Shown here: positions 24,753-31,590 of the stretch, one piece after another
How positions within the stretch are numbered: position 1 is the stretch's first letter
How the letters are laid out: every line of letters starts with the position of its first letter
Assembly: GCA_963721435.1 (NCBI GenBank)
Contig: CAVRJC010000006.1
Coordinates: 709,116 to 773,115, forward strand
Direction: 5' to 3'
Origin: CAVRJC01 sp963721435
GTDB taxonomy: Bacteria > Actinomycetota > Acidimicrobiia > IMCC26256 > DASPTH01
Length of the DNA: 64,000 bases
Translations under genes and position numbers: made by a program
The notes under the pieces: generated by a model
Seen by the model: only the letters and a program-made list of their open reading frames with translations
What the model was told of the DNA's origin: nothing
The model's database searches: none

Positions 24753-25783
24753 ACGCGCCGGCTGAGTGCCCGAACGGGAAGCCGGCTGAGTGCCCGAACG
24801 GGAAGCCGGCTGAGTGCCCGAACGGGAAGCAGGCCGCCCCGTCGGTGCTCGCCGACGAGCTCGCGGCGCGCCTCGACGGGCTCGCCGAGATCGAGCGCGA
24901 CGTGCCCATCGCCCGCTTCACGACCTACCGGCTGGGCGGGCCGGCCGCGGTCCTGGTCCGGGCCGGGTCGCTGGCGGTGCTCACCGAGGTGGTCGAGGTG
25001 GTCGCCGAGCACGACGCGCCGTTGCTCGTGATCGGCAAGGGCTCGAACCTGCTCGTCGCCGACCGCGGGTTCGACGGGCTCGCGGTCACCCTCGAAGGGG
25101 ACTTCGCGCAGGTGGCCATCGATGCCGCGCAGCACCGGGTGACCGCGGGTGCGGGCGTGCCGCTCCAGGCGTTGGCGCGCACCGCCGCGGCGGCGGGCCA
25201 GCACGGGCTCGAGTTCTTCGTCGGCATCCCGGGCAGCGTGGGCGGAGCCGTGCGGATGAACGCCGGTGGGCACGGGCGCGAGACCGTCGACGTCCTGGTG
25301 CATGCCGACGTGATCCGCGTCGCGCCGGGCGCGCGACCCGAGCGGCGCACGGCAGTGGCGCTCGGCTTGGGCTACCGGACCTCGAAGCTCGACGCCCGTG
25401 ACATCGTGCTGGGGGCGGAGCTCATGGTCACCGACTGGCCGGTCGAAGCGTGCGAAGCGGCGATCGCCGAGATCGTGCGCTGGCGCAAGGAGCACCAGCC
25501 CGGTGGCTCCAACGGCGGGTCGGTCTTCCGCAACCCACCCGGCGACTCCGCCGGTCGGTTGATCGACGAGCTGGGGCTCAAGGGGCACCGGGTGGGCAGC
25601 GCGATCGTCTCGCCGAAGCACGCCAACTTCTTCCAGGCGGAGCCGGGCGCCACCGCCGACGACGTGTACCGGCTGATCCTCGACGTGCGGTCGCGGGTCC
25701 TCGCTGCGACCGGCATCGAGCTCGTGCCCGAAGTGCGCCTCGTGGGGTTCGACGCGGTGACGGACGGCAAAGGAACGCGATGA
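24749..25783 (+). CDS. murB: UDP-N-acetylenolpyruvoylglucosamine reductase MurB
   Basis: 344 aa from the ATG at 24749, overlapping the murC stop. FAD-binding elements are TTYRLGGPAAVLVRAGS, GKGSNLLVADRG and GIPGSVGGAVRMNAGGHG; the catalytic region is SNGGSVFRNPPGDSAGRLIDELGLKG with the proton-donor Ser in GGS, and the C-terminal Glu lies in IELVPEVRLVG. It reduces enolpyruvyl-UDP-GlcNAc to UDP-MurNAc with NADPH. Residues 4-27 are three perfect copies of PAECPNGK encoded by a 24-bp DNA repeat that is foreign to the family. Confidence 0.94.
   Translation: MNAPAECPNGKPAECPNGKPAECPNGKQAAPSVLADELAARLDGLAEIERDVPIARFTTYRLGGPAAVLVRAGSLAVLTEVVEVVAEHDAPLLVIGKGSNLLVADRGFDGLAVTLEGDFAQVAIDAAQHRVTAGAGVPLQALARTAAAAGQHGLEFFVGIPGSVGGAVRMNAGGHGRETVDVLVHADVIRVAPGARPERRTAVALGLGYRTSKLDARDIVLGAELMVTDWPVEACEAAIAEIVRWRKEHQPGGSNGGSVFRNPPGDSAGRLIDELGLKGHRVGSAIVSPKHANFFQAEPGATADDVYRLILDVRSRVLAATGIELVPEVRLVGFDAVTDGKGTR
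24757..24828 (+). repeat. Three perfect 24-bp GCCGGC-bounded repeat units in the murB 5' end
   Basis: Units at 24757-24780, 24781-24804 and 24805-24828 are identical: GCCGGC followed by TGAGTGCCCGAACGGGAA. Each contains CCCGAACGGG, a near-palindrome. The unit is 8 codons long, so copy number changes keep the murB frame. The reverse complement (GCCGGC then TTCCCGTTCGGGCACTCA) is the form that matches the copies in ftsQ and ileS. Confidence 0.95.
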
Positions 25784-26604
25784 GCGCGCCGGCTCCCCGT
25801 TCAGGCACTCAGCCGGCGCGCACGCGACCCGTGCGTCCGCGCACCGACGCGCCGCGACCACCGCGCCGGCCCGTCGACCCGCGGGTGCGCGACCGCTGGG
25901 TCGCCGCCCGCCGCGAGGAGGGTCGCCGCCGCCTCCGCATCCTGGTCATCGTCGCGGGCATCATCACCGCGCTCGCGCTCGCGTGGGCAGTGACGGTGTC
26001 GCCGCTCCTGGCGATCGAGCAGATCGACGTGAAAGGCAACGCGCAGGTCACGCCCGCCGAGGTGATCGCAGCCGCGCACGTGGGCGAGGGCGACGCGATG
26101 GTGTGGCTCGATCTCGATCAGGTCGCGGCTCGCCTCGAGGCGTCACCGTGGATCCGCACCGCGAAGGTCACGCGCGACTGGCCGCGCACGCTCGTCATCG
26201 CAGTCACCGAGCGCACGCCCGCGGCGTGGGTGCAGGTGGACGGCGCGACCGGGGTGCTCGTCGTCGACGGCACCGGCCGCGTGCTCGCGCGGGCAGACGC
26301 GCCCCCGGCCGGGCTCCCGCAGATCGTCGACGTGCAGGGCGCCGAGCCGGGCGGATCGATCGTGCCCGCGCGAGGTGCTGCGATCGCGGCGGCCTACGGG
26401 CTCTACGCCTCCGCGGTGTCCCAGATCTCGGTGACCGACGGGGGAGCGGTGGTCGAGCTCGTGAGCGGGCCCGAGGTGCGCCTCGGCCAGCCGACGCAGC
26501 TGGGCACCAAGTTGCGCGCCGCGGGAGCGGTGCTCGACGCGCTGAAGGCGGAGTTGCCGTCGTACGTCGACGTCTCGGTGCCGACCAACCCGGTCGCCGG
26601 CTGA
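25780..26604 (+). CDS. ftsQ: Cell division protein FtsQ
   Basis: 274 aa from the ATG at 25780, overlapping the murB stop. A basic, Pro-rich cytoplasmic N-terminus of about 53 residues, one membrane span (LRILVIVAGIITALALAWAVTV, about 53-74), then a POTRA domain (LLAIEQIDVKGNAQVTPAEVI ... LEASPWIRTAKVTRDWPRTLVIAVTERTPAAWV) and a beta-rich FtsQ domain. FtsQ recruits FtsL and other divisome parts outside the membrane. The N-terminal residues APAPRSGTQPA are encoded by one 24-bp repeat in reverse orientation, and the stop codon itself lies within the first unit of a further repeat array. Confidence 0.93.
   Translation: MSAPAPRSGTQPARTRPVRPRTDAPRPPRRPVDPRVRDRWVAARREEGRRRLRILVIVAGIITALALAWAVTVSPLLAIEQIDVKGNAQVTPAEVIAAAHVGEGDAMVWLDLDQVAARLEASPWIRTAKVTRDWPRTLVIAVTERTPAAWVQVDGATGVLVVDGTGRVLARADAPPAGLPQIVDVQGAEPGGSIVPARGAAIAAAYGLYASAVSQISVTDGGAVVELVSGPEVRLGQPTQLGTKLRAAGAVLDALKAELPSYVDVSVPTNPVAG
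25788..25817 (-). repeat. Single inverted 24-bp repeat unit in the ftsQ 5' end
   Basis: GCCGGC at 25788-25793 and again at 25812-25817 flank TCCCCGTTCAGGCACTCA, which is the reverse complement of the murB unit with two mismatches. It is in-frame in ftsQ but read from the opposite strand relative to murB. Confidence 0.85.
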
Positions 26605-26667
26605 GTGCCGGAACGGGATGCCGGCTGAGTGCCGGAACGGGATGCCGGCTGAGTGCCGGAGCGGAAT
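26596..26667 (+). repeat. Three 24-bp repeat units spanning the ftsQ stop and leader of ftsZ
   Basis: Units at 26596-26619, 26620-26643 and 26644-26667. The first two are identical (GCCGGC then TGAGTGCCGGAACGGGAT) and the third is diverged. The unit differs from the murB version by CCGGAACGGG in place of CCCGAACGGG. The TGA of the first unit is the ftsQ stop codon. The array ends immediately before the ftsZ promoter hexamer at 26669. Confidence 0.92.
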
Positions 26668-26668
26668 G

Positions 26669-26697
26669 TTGACCAACGTTGCCTGTGAGGGTAAAGT
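26669..26697 (+). promoter_or_regulatory. Near-consensus sigma-70-type promoter for ftsZ
   Basis: TTGACC (26669-26674) and TAAAGT (26692-26697) are separated by exactly 17 bp, with AT content well above the surroundings. It is 170 bp upstream of the ftsZ ATG and would allow ftsZ to be transcribed independently of the upstream dcw genes. A second TTGACA at 26709-26714 lacks a convincing -10. Confidence 0.65.
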
Positions 26698-26715
26698 AAA
26701 ACTACAGCTTGACAT

Positions 26716-26740
26716 AACTCTCAAGCTCAGGTTGAGGGTT
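26716..26740. promoter_or_regulatory. Inverted repeat in the ftsZ leader
   Basis: AACTCTCAA (26716-26724) and TTGAGGGTT (26732-26740) pair over 8 of 9 positions around a 7-nt centre. It lies about 20-40 bp downstream of the predicted -10, so it could be an operator at the start of the transcript or the stem of an RNA hairpin in the leader. No regulator can be named. Confidence 0.55.
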
Positions 26741-26867
26741 CGACCCAAGTTCGGGCACCGGCCTGGCGCGGTCAAGCGAGAGAAATGTGCGCCGATATCC
26801 CCAGGATTGCGGTGCTGATCATGGACAATCGGCGTCGGGGAACCCGACGAGAGACAAGGACAGTCGC

Positions 26868-27983
26868 ATGCTGGGCGAGCCACAGAACTATCTCGCCGTG
26901 ATCAAGGTCATCGGCGTCGGGGGCGGCGGCTGCAACGCGGTCAACCGGATGATCGACGCCGGCCTCAAGGGTGTCGAGTTCATCGCCGTGAACACCGACG
27001 CGCAGTCGCTGCTGATGAGCGACGCCGACGTCAAGCTCGACATCGGGCGCGAGATCACCCGCGGCCTGGGTGCCGGCTCCGACCCGGAGATCGGGCGCCA
27101 GGCGGCCGAGGACCACCGCGACGAGATCGAAGAGGTGCTGAAGGGCGCCGACATGGTCTTCATCACGATGGGCGAGGGTGGGGGCACCGGCACCGGCGGT
27201 GGCCCGGTCGTCGCCGAGATCGCGAAGAGCATCGGCGCGCTGACCATCGGCATCGCGACGCGGCCCTTCAGCTTCGAAGGCCGGCGCCGGAGCGTGCAGG
27301 CCGAGAACGGGATCCAGAAGCTGCGCGAGAAGGTCGACACCGCGATCGTCATCCCGAACGACCGCCTGCTCACCGTCTCCGACGAGAAGACGTCGATCCT
27401 CAACGCGTTCAAGACCTGCGACGAAGTCCTGCTCCAGGGTGTGCAGGGCATCACCGACCTCATCACCACGCCGGGCCTCATCAACACCGACTTCGCCGAC
27501 GTCCGCATGATCATGAGCAACGCGGGGAGCGCGCTCATGGGCATCGGCTACGCGTCGGGCGACGGCCGCGCGGTGAACGCCGCGCGCGCCGCGATCTCGA
27601 GCCCGATGCTCGAAGCGAGCGTGGAGGGCGCGCGCGGGATGCTGCTCAACGTGTCGGGCCCGTCGGACCTCGGCCTGTTCGAGGTGAACGAGGCTGCGGA
27701 GATCGTGGCGAAGGCCGCGCACCCCGACGCCAACATCATCTTCGGCGCGGTCATCGACGACGCGCTCGGCGACGAAGTGCGCATCACCGTGATCGCGGCC
27801 GGCTTCGACCGCTACGACGGCGAGCGCCGTCCGACGCGCGGGCTCACGACCCTCGGGCTGGGTGGCGACGAGGATTCGGTCGGGTTCGACGACGGCATCG
27901 ACTTCTCGCTCGGCGACAGCACCGACGACGACGCCGACACGGGAGCCGACGACGAGTTCGACGTCCCCGAGTTCCTGCGCTGA
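26868..27983 (+). CDS. ftsZ: Cell division GTPase FtsZ
   Basis: 371 aa from the ATG at 26868 (MLGEPQNYLAVIKVIGVGGGGCNAVNRM); an upstream in-frame GTG start is unlikely. The tubulin signature GGGTGTGGGPVVAEIA is at about residues 104-119, the T7 catalytic loop is NTDFADVRMIMSNAGSALMGIG, and a short acidic linker ends in the conserved C-terminal peptide DVPEFLR, which binds SepF. FtsZ polymerises into the Z-ring. The neighbours sepF and divIVA, and the absence of ftsA, are the normal actinobacterial state. RBS is ACAAGGA at 26854. Confidence 0.98.
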   Translation: MLGEPQNYLAVIKVIGVGGGGCNAVNRMIDAGLKGVEFIAVNTDAQSLLMSDADVKLDIGREITRGLGAGSDPEIGRQAAEDHRDEIEEVLKGADMVFITMGEGGGTGTGGGPVVAEIAKSIGALTIGIATRPFSFEGRRRSVQAENGIQKLREKVDTAIVIPNDRLLTVSDEKTSILNAFKTCDEVLLQGVQGITDLITTPGLINTDFADVRMIMSNAGSALMGIGYASGDGRAVNAARAAISSPMLEASVEGARGMLLNVSGPSDLGLFEVNEAAEIVAKAAHPDANIIFGAVIDDALGDEVRITVIAAGFDRYDGERRPTRGLTTLGLGGDEDSVGFDDGIDFSLGDSTDDDADTGADDEFDVPEFLR

Positions 27984-28005
27984 CGAAGCAGTACGTCACG
28001 CGACC

Positions 28006-28734
28006 GTGCCGCGCGTGATCCACGTGCAGGCGCGGAACGCCCGGATCTGGTTCACCGACCGCAGGGGCGGTACGTCGCGGCCGCCCTACGACACCCGCAA
28101 CCTCGCCGATCACGTGGGCGACGCGCCCGACGCCGTCGCCGAGAACCGCCGTCTGCTCGCGCGTGATCTCGATGCAGTGCCCTCCGACCCGGCCGGGTGG
28201 GTGTGGCTGCGCCAGGTGCACGGCCCCGACGTGGTCACGGTCGACGCGCCTCCGATGGAGCCGCCCGCGGCCGACGCCGCGGTCACCGGGCGGATCGGGT
28301 TGCCGCTCGTGGTGATGGTGGCCGACTGCGCGCCCATCGCGCTCGTGACGCCAGGAGCAGTCGCGGTCGTCCACGCCGGATGGTCAGGGCTCGAGCAGGG
28401 CGTGATCGCCGACGCGGTCGCCGCGGTGCGGCGTGTCGGCGGCGATCCGGTCACCGCGGTGCTCGGCCCGTGCATCCATCCCGCCCGGTACGAGTTCGGC
28501 GCCGATCTGCTCGAGCGGCTGGTCGCTCGCTTCGGTCCCGAGGTCGCGGGCCGCACCGACGACGGCCGCCCCGCGCTCGACGTGCCCGCCGGTGTGCGCG
28601 CCGCGCTGGCCGCGGCCGGCGTCAGCGACTTCACGGACGTCGACGTCTGCACCGCGGCCTCACCCGATCACTTCTCGGCGCGGCACGAGGGCACGACCGG
28701 GCGTCAGGGCGTCGTCGTGGTGCGCGACGCATGA
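28006..28734 (+). CDS. pgeF: PgeF/YfiH-family purine nucleoside phosphorylase-like protein (DUF152)
   Basis: 242 aa from the GTG at 28006, 22 bp after ftsZ (a GTG at 28015 is an alternative). The zinc/catalytic motifs of the multicopper-polyphenol-oxidase-like family are visible: MVADCAPIAL (Cys), AVVHAGWSGLEQGV (His) and LGPCIHPARYEFG (Cys and His). The family has been shown to correct mis-incorporated amino acids in the muropeptide precursor in E. coli and to act as a purine nucleoside phosphorylase in other organisms; which activity applies here is open. Position after ftsZ is conserved in Actinobacteria. Confidence 0.9.
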   Translation: MPRVIHVQARNARIWFTDRRGGTSRPPYDTRNLADHVGDAPDAVAENRRLLARDLDAVPSDPAGWVWLRQVHGPDVVTVDAPPMEPPAADAAVTGRIGLPLVVMVADCAPIALVTPGAVAVVHAGWSGLEQGVIADAVAAVRRVGGDPVTAVLGPCIHPARYEFGADLLERLVARFGPEVAGRTDDGRPALDVPAGVRAALAAAGVSDFTDVDVCTAASPDHFSARHEGTTGRQGVVVVRDA

Positions 28735-29384
28735 GCAGCGACGTTCCCGTCGCGAGCGCGGTCGCCGCGGTCCGCGCGCGTATCGCCGACGCCGCCGAAC
28801 GCGCGGGCCGCGATCCCGCCGAGGTCACGCTGGTCGCAGCCACGAAGACCGTGCCCGTCGAGCGTGTCGCCGCGGTCGTCGCCGCGGGGGTCGTCGACAT
28901 CGGCGAGAACCGGGCCCAGGAGCTGACCGCGAAGGCGCCTGCGCTGGAAGGCTCCGGAGCACGTTGGCACTTCCTCGGTCAGCTCCAGCGCAACAAGGTG
29001 CGGGCGCTGGCGCCGTGGGTCGTGTGCTGGCAGTCCGTCGACCGGGAGGAGCTGGGGGAGGAGATCGCCCGGCGCGCCCCCGAGGCGCGCGTGCTGGTCG
29101 AGGTGAACCTGGCCGGCGAGCCCGCCAAGGGTGGCTGCCGGCCGTCGGACGCGGCCGGCCTGGTCGACTCGCTCCGCTCGCGCGGGCTGGAGGTCGCGGG
29201 CCTCATGGCGGTGCCGCCGGCCGACGACGATCCCCGTCGCTGGTTCGCCCGCCTCCGTGAGCTGCGCGCCCACCTCGGATTGGCGGAGCTGTCGATGGGG
29301 ATGAGCGGGGACTTCGAGATCGCAGTGGAGGAGGGCGCCACGATGGTCCGGGTCGGGCGAGCGCTGTTCGGTGCCCGAACCTGA
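28731..29384 (+). CDS. yggS: PLP homeostasis protein YggS/PLPBP family
   Basis: 217 aa from the ATG at 28731, overlapping the pgeF stop. The Lys of LVAATKTVPVE (about residue 38) is the pyridoxal-phosphate Schiff-base residue; VDIGENRAQELTAKAPAL, WHFLGQLQRNKV, and LSMGMSGDFEIAVEEGATMVRVGRALFG are the family signatures, the latter binding the phosphate. The protein is a single-domain PLP-binding barrel without known enzymatic activity that buffers PLP supply. The slot between ftsZ and sepF is typical for Actinobacteria. Confidence 0.95.
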   Translation: MSSDVPVASAVAAVRARIADAAERAGRDPAEVTLVAATKTVPVERVAAVVAAGVVDIGENRAQELTAKAPALEGSGARWHFLGQLQRNKVRALAPWVVCWQSVDREELGEEIARRAPEARVLVEVNLAGEPAKGGCRPSDAAGLVDSLRSRGLEVAGLMAVPPADDDPRRWFARLRELRAHLGLAELSMGMSGDFEIAVEEGATMVRVGRALFGART

Positions 29385-29473
29385 AGCTCGCCGCCCGATC
29401 TTCGCCGGTGTCGTACCGTCCCCCTCGGGCGCACGGGCGACGGTAGGCTCTCGCCCCGAGGAGGCAGACGCGC

Positions 29474-30085
29474 ATGGCTTCGATGTGGCGTCGGGCGATG
29501 GTCTACCTGGGGCTCCAGGATGACGACGAGCTCGACTACGGCGGCGATTACGAACCGTACGGCGACTACGGGGACCATCATCTCGACGACGCGCGCGACG
29601 GCGGCGAGGGCGCGCCCAGCGACGCCCGTGAGCCCGCCCGCCGCGAGCCGGCCCGCCGGGATCCCGCGCAGGCCACCGTGCGCGCGGCGCGCGACGTGCC
29701 CCCCGACTACGCCGCGCCCGACCCGCCCGCGCGGCCCAGCGGCCGTGACAACCCCTCCGGTGTCTCGGTCACGCGTCCCGCAGTCGTGCGCACCATCGGC
29801 CCGGCCACTGCCGCACGCGTGCACGTCGTCGTCCCGACCAGCTTCAACGACGTCCAGGAAGTCGGCGACCGCCTCAAGGCGAACCAGCCGGTGATCCTCA
29901 ACCTGCAGGCGATCGCGGCGGAGCTCCGTCGCCGCCTGGTCGACTTCTCGAGCGGCCTCGCGTACGCGACAGGCGGCACGATGGCGAGGGTCGCCGACCG
30001 CGTCTACCTCCTCACGCCCAGCAACGTCGAGATCTCGCAAGAGGAGAAGGAACGGCTGCAGGCACGCGGGCTGTTCCAGACCTGA
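29474..30085 (+). CDS. sepF: Cell division protein SepF
   Basis: 203 aa. The N-terminal amphipathic helix (MASMWRRAMVYLGL) is the membrane anchor, followed by an acidic/Pro linker (residues 15-105) and the DUF552 core (ARVHVVVPTSFNDVQEVGDRLKANQPVILNL ... LVDFSSGLAYATGGTMARVADRVYLLTPSNVEIS). SepF tethers FtsZ to the membrane in organisms without FtsA. The promoter may lie in the 89-bp gap after yggS; the ATG is preceded by GAGGAGG. Confidence 0.95.
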   Translation: MASMWRRAMVYLGLQDDDELDYGGDYEPYGDYGDHHLDDARDGGEGAPSDAREPARREPARRDPAQATVRAARDVPPDYAAPDPPARPSGRDNPSGVSVTRPAVVRTIGPATAARVHVVVPTSFNDVQEVGDRLKANQPVILNLQAIAAELRRRLVDFSSGLAYATGGTMARVADRVYLLTPSNVEISQEEKERLQARGLFQT

Positions 30086-30086
30086 C

Positions 30087-30335
30087 GTGTGGAGCTTCAT
30101 CTCCACGGTCCTGCTGATCTACCTGATCATCCTCGCCTGCCGGGCGGTGTTCTCCTGGTTCCCCGTGCAGCAAGGCTCGGTCTTCGCGTCGATCAACGCA
30201 ATCCTGTTCGACCTCACCGAGCCGGTCCTGCGGCCGTTCCGCCGCATCATCCCGCCGGCAGGGATGATCGACCTGTCGTTCATGGTGGTCTTCTTCATCG
30301 TCCTGATCCTGTACCAGGTCGCCAGCAGCCACTGA
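30087..30335 (+). CDS. yggT: YggT-family membrane protein
   Basis: 82 aa from GTG, one base after the sepF stop. Two membrane spans (FISTVLLIYLIILACRAVFSWF; MIDLSFMVVFFIVLILYQVA) flank the conserved loop LTEPVLRPFRRIIPPAG, the YggT signature. Proteins of this family sit next to sepF and divIVA across Gram-positive bacteria and are thought to act in division or osmotic tolerance, without a firm role. Confidence 0.93.
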   Translation: MWSFISTVLLIYLIILACRAVFSWFPVQQGSVFASINAILFDLTEPVLRPFRRIIPPAGMIDLSFMVVFFIVLILYQVASSH

Positions 30336-30370
30336 CGTCGGGGCGCTTCAGTTCAGCTGGTTCATGATCC

Positions 30371-30384
30371 GATGACCGGTCATC
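30371..30384. promoter_or_regulatory. 14-bp perfect palindrome upstream of divIVA
   Basis: GATGACCGGTCATC is a perfect 14-bp palindrome, 64 bp upstream of the divIVA ATG. A TACGAT hexamer (30387-30392) three bases downstream could be a -10 box, in which case the palindrome would occupy the spacer, a typical position for a repressor site. Confidence 0.5.
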
Positions 30385-30447
30385 GCTACGATGAGCGAGC
30401 GTTGGCGAGCGATGCCCCGGCGATGAAGTCGATCGAGTGAGGTGGCA

Positions 30448-31590
30448 ATGGACGTGACACCGCAGGAGCTCCGCGGAAGCGAGATCAAGGAGGCGTTTCG
30501 CGGCTATCACCGCGACGAGGTCGACGACCTGCTCGAGCGCGCGGCCGTCACCATCGAGAACCTCACACGCCAGCTGCAGGAGGCGCCGCCGAGCCAGCCC
30601 GCTGATGCACCGCTCGCGGCAGGTGAGCCGCAACGACGCCGAGACCATCCAGCGCACGCTCCTGCTCGCGCAGCGCGCCGCCGACGACGCCATCGCCGAA
30701 GCCCAGGAGCGCGCCCGCCAGATCCTCGACGAGTCCGAGGCCAAGGCCCAGACGCTCGTCGGCGAGGCCGAAGTCACCGCGCGTCGCATCCACGAGGGCG
30801 AGCGTCGCCGGCTCGAGGCCGAGATCGCGGAGCTCATCGAGCGCCGCGCGCGTCTCCAGACCGACGCCGACGCGCTCGAGGCGTACGCGAGCGGCTACCG
30901 CGACCGCGTGCGGTCCGCGATCGAAGCCGACCTCGCGAACCTCGGCGGCGCGATCGAGGCACCGAGCTCCCGTCCCGAGATGTCGGATGCCGACGTCACG
31001 CCGGCGCCCACGCCCGAGCCGGCCGCCGCGTCCTCCTACTCCTGGGACGACGAGCCCCCCACGCGCGCGATCAACCTCGTCGAGGCCGAGGCCGAGGCCG
31101 AGGCCGAGCCCGCCGAGCCCGCCGACCGCGAGCCCCGGCGCCTGCACCCGCGTCTCCGCCCGCTGCCGCGGCACCGGCGCCCGCGCCGAGCCCCGTCGTC
31201 GCTCCGGCTCCGGCACCGGCCGAGGCCGAATGGCCCCCGCCCGCTCCGTCGGCGCAGTCGAGCATCACGGTCGACACCCACGCACCGTGGGAGCCGCCCG
31301 CGGCGATGCCCGAGTCGCTCGCACCCGAGGCCGACAGCGAGAGATCGGGCGGCGACGAGTTGGGGGCCGACACCTTCGGCACCGACCAGGTGTTCAGCTC
31401 CGACGTCGTGATGGAAGCGCAGCCGGTCGACTCCGATCTCCTCGACGACGATGCGTTCTTCGCCTCGTTGCGCGACGCGGTGCGTGACGACGCCCCGCTG
31501 GGTCCTGTCGACGACGGCTTCCCGGAGTCGAACGCGTTCTTCGACGACGCGCAGCCCGAAGAGCCCTCGCGCCGCTTCCGCCGCCGCTAG
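30448..31590 (+). CDS. divIVA: DivIVA / Wag31-like polar growth protein, interrupted by two compensating frameshifts
   Basis: The gene begins with MDVTPQELRGSEIKEAFRGYHRDEVDDLLERAA, the DivIVA membrane-binding head. It then changes frame at about 30628 (an extra C), continues as a long coiled coil (NDAETIQRTLLLAQRAADDAIAEAQERARQIL...), and returns to the first frame at about 31133-31136 (a C missing from a C run). The tail is Pro/Ala-rich and acidic, ending PSRRFRRR. Repaired length is about 380 aa. DivIVA marks curved membranes and poles and directs tip growth in Actinobacteria. As both shifts lie in GC runs and compensate, consensus error is more likely than a pseudogene. Its TAG shares the CTAG palindrome with the convergent ileS stop. 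Confidence 0.85.
   Translation: MDVTPQELRGSEIKEAFRGYHRDEVDDLLERAAVTIENLTRQLQEAPPSQPADAPLAAGEPQRRRDHPAHAPARAARRRRRHRRSPGARPPDPRRVRGQGPDARRRGRSHRASHPRGRASPARGRDRGAHRAPRASPDRRRRARGVRERLPRPRAVRDRSRPREPRRRDRGTELPSRDVGCRRHAGAHARAGRRVLLLLGRRAPHARDQPRRGRGRGRGRARRARRPRAPAPAPASPPAAAAPAPAPSPVVAPAPAPAEAEWPPPAPSAQSSITVDTHAPWEPPAAMPESLAPEADSERSGGDELGADTFGTDQVFSSDVVMEAQPVDSDLLDDDAFFASLRDAVRDDAPLGPVDDGFPESNAFFDDAQPEEPSRRFRRR

Noticed and set aside
24757..24828. CRISPR or VNTR of murB as a protein repeat domain
   Set aside because: Same DNA unit appears in other genes in other frames; units are contiguous and 24 bp long without spacers.
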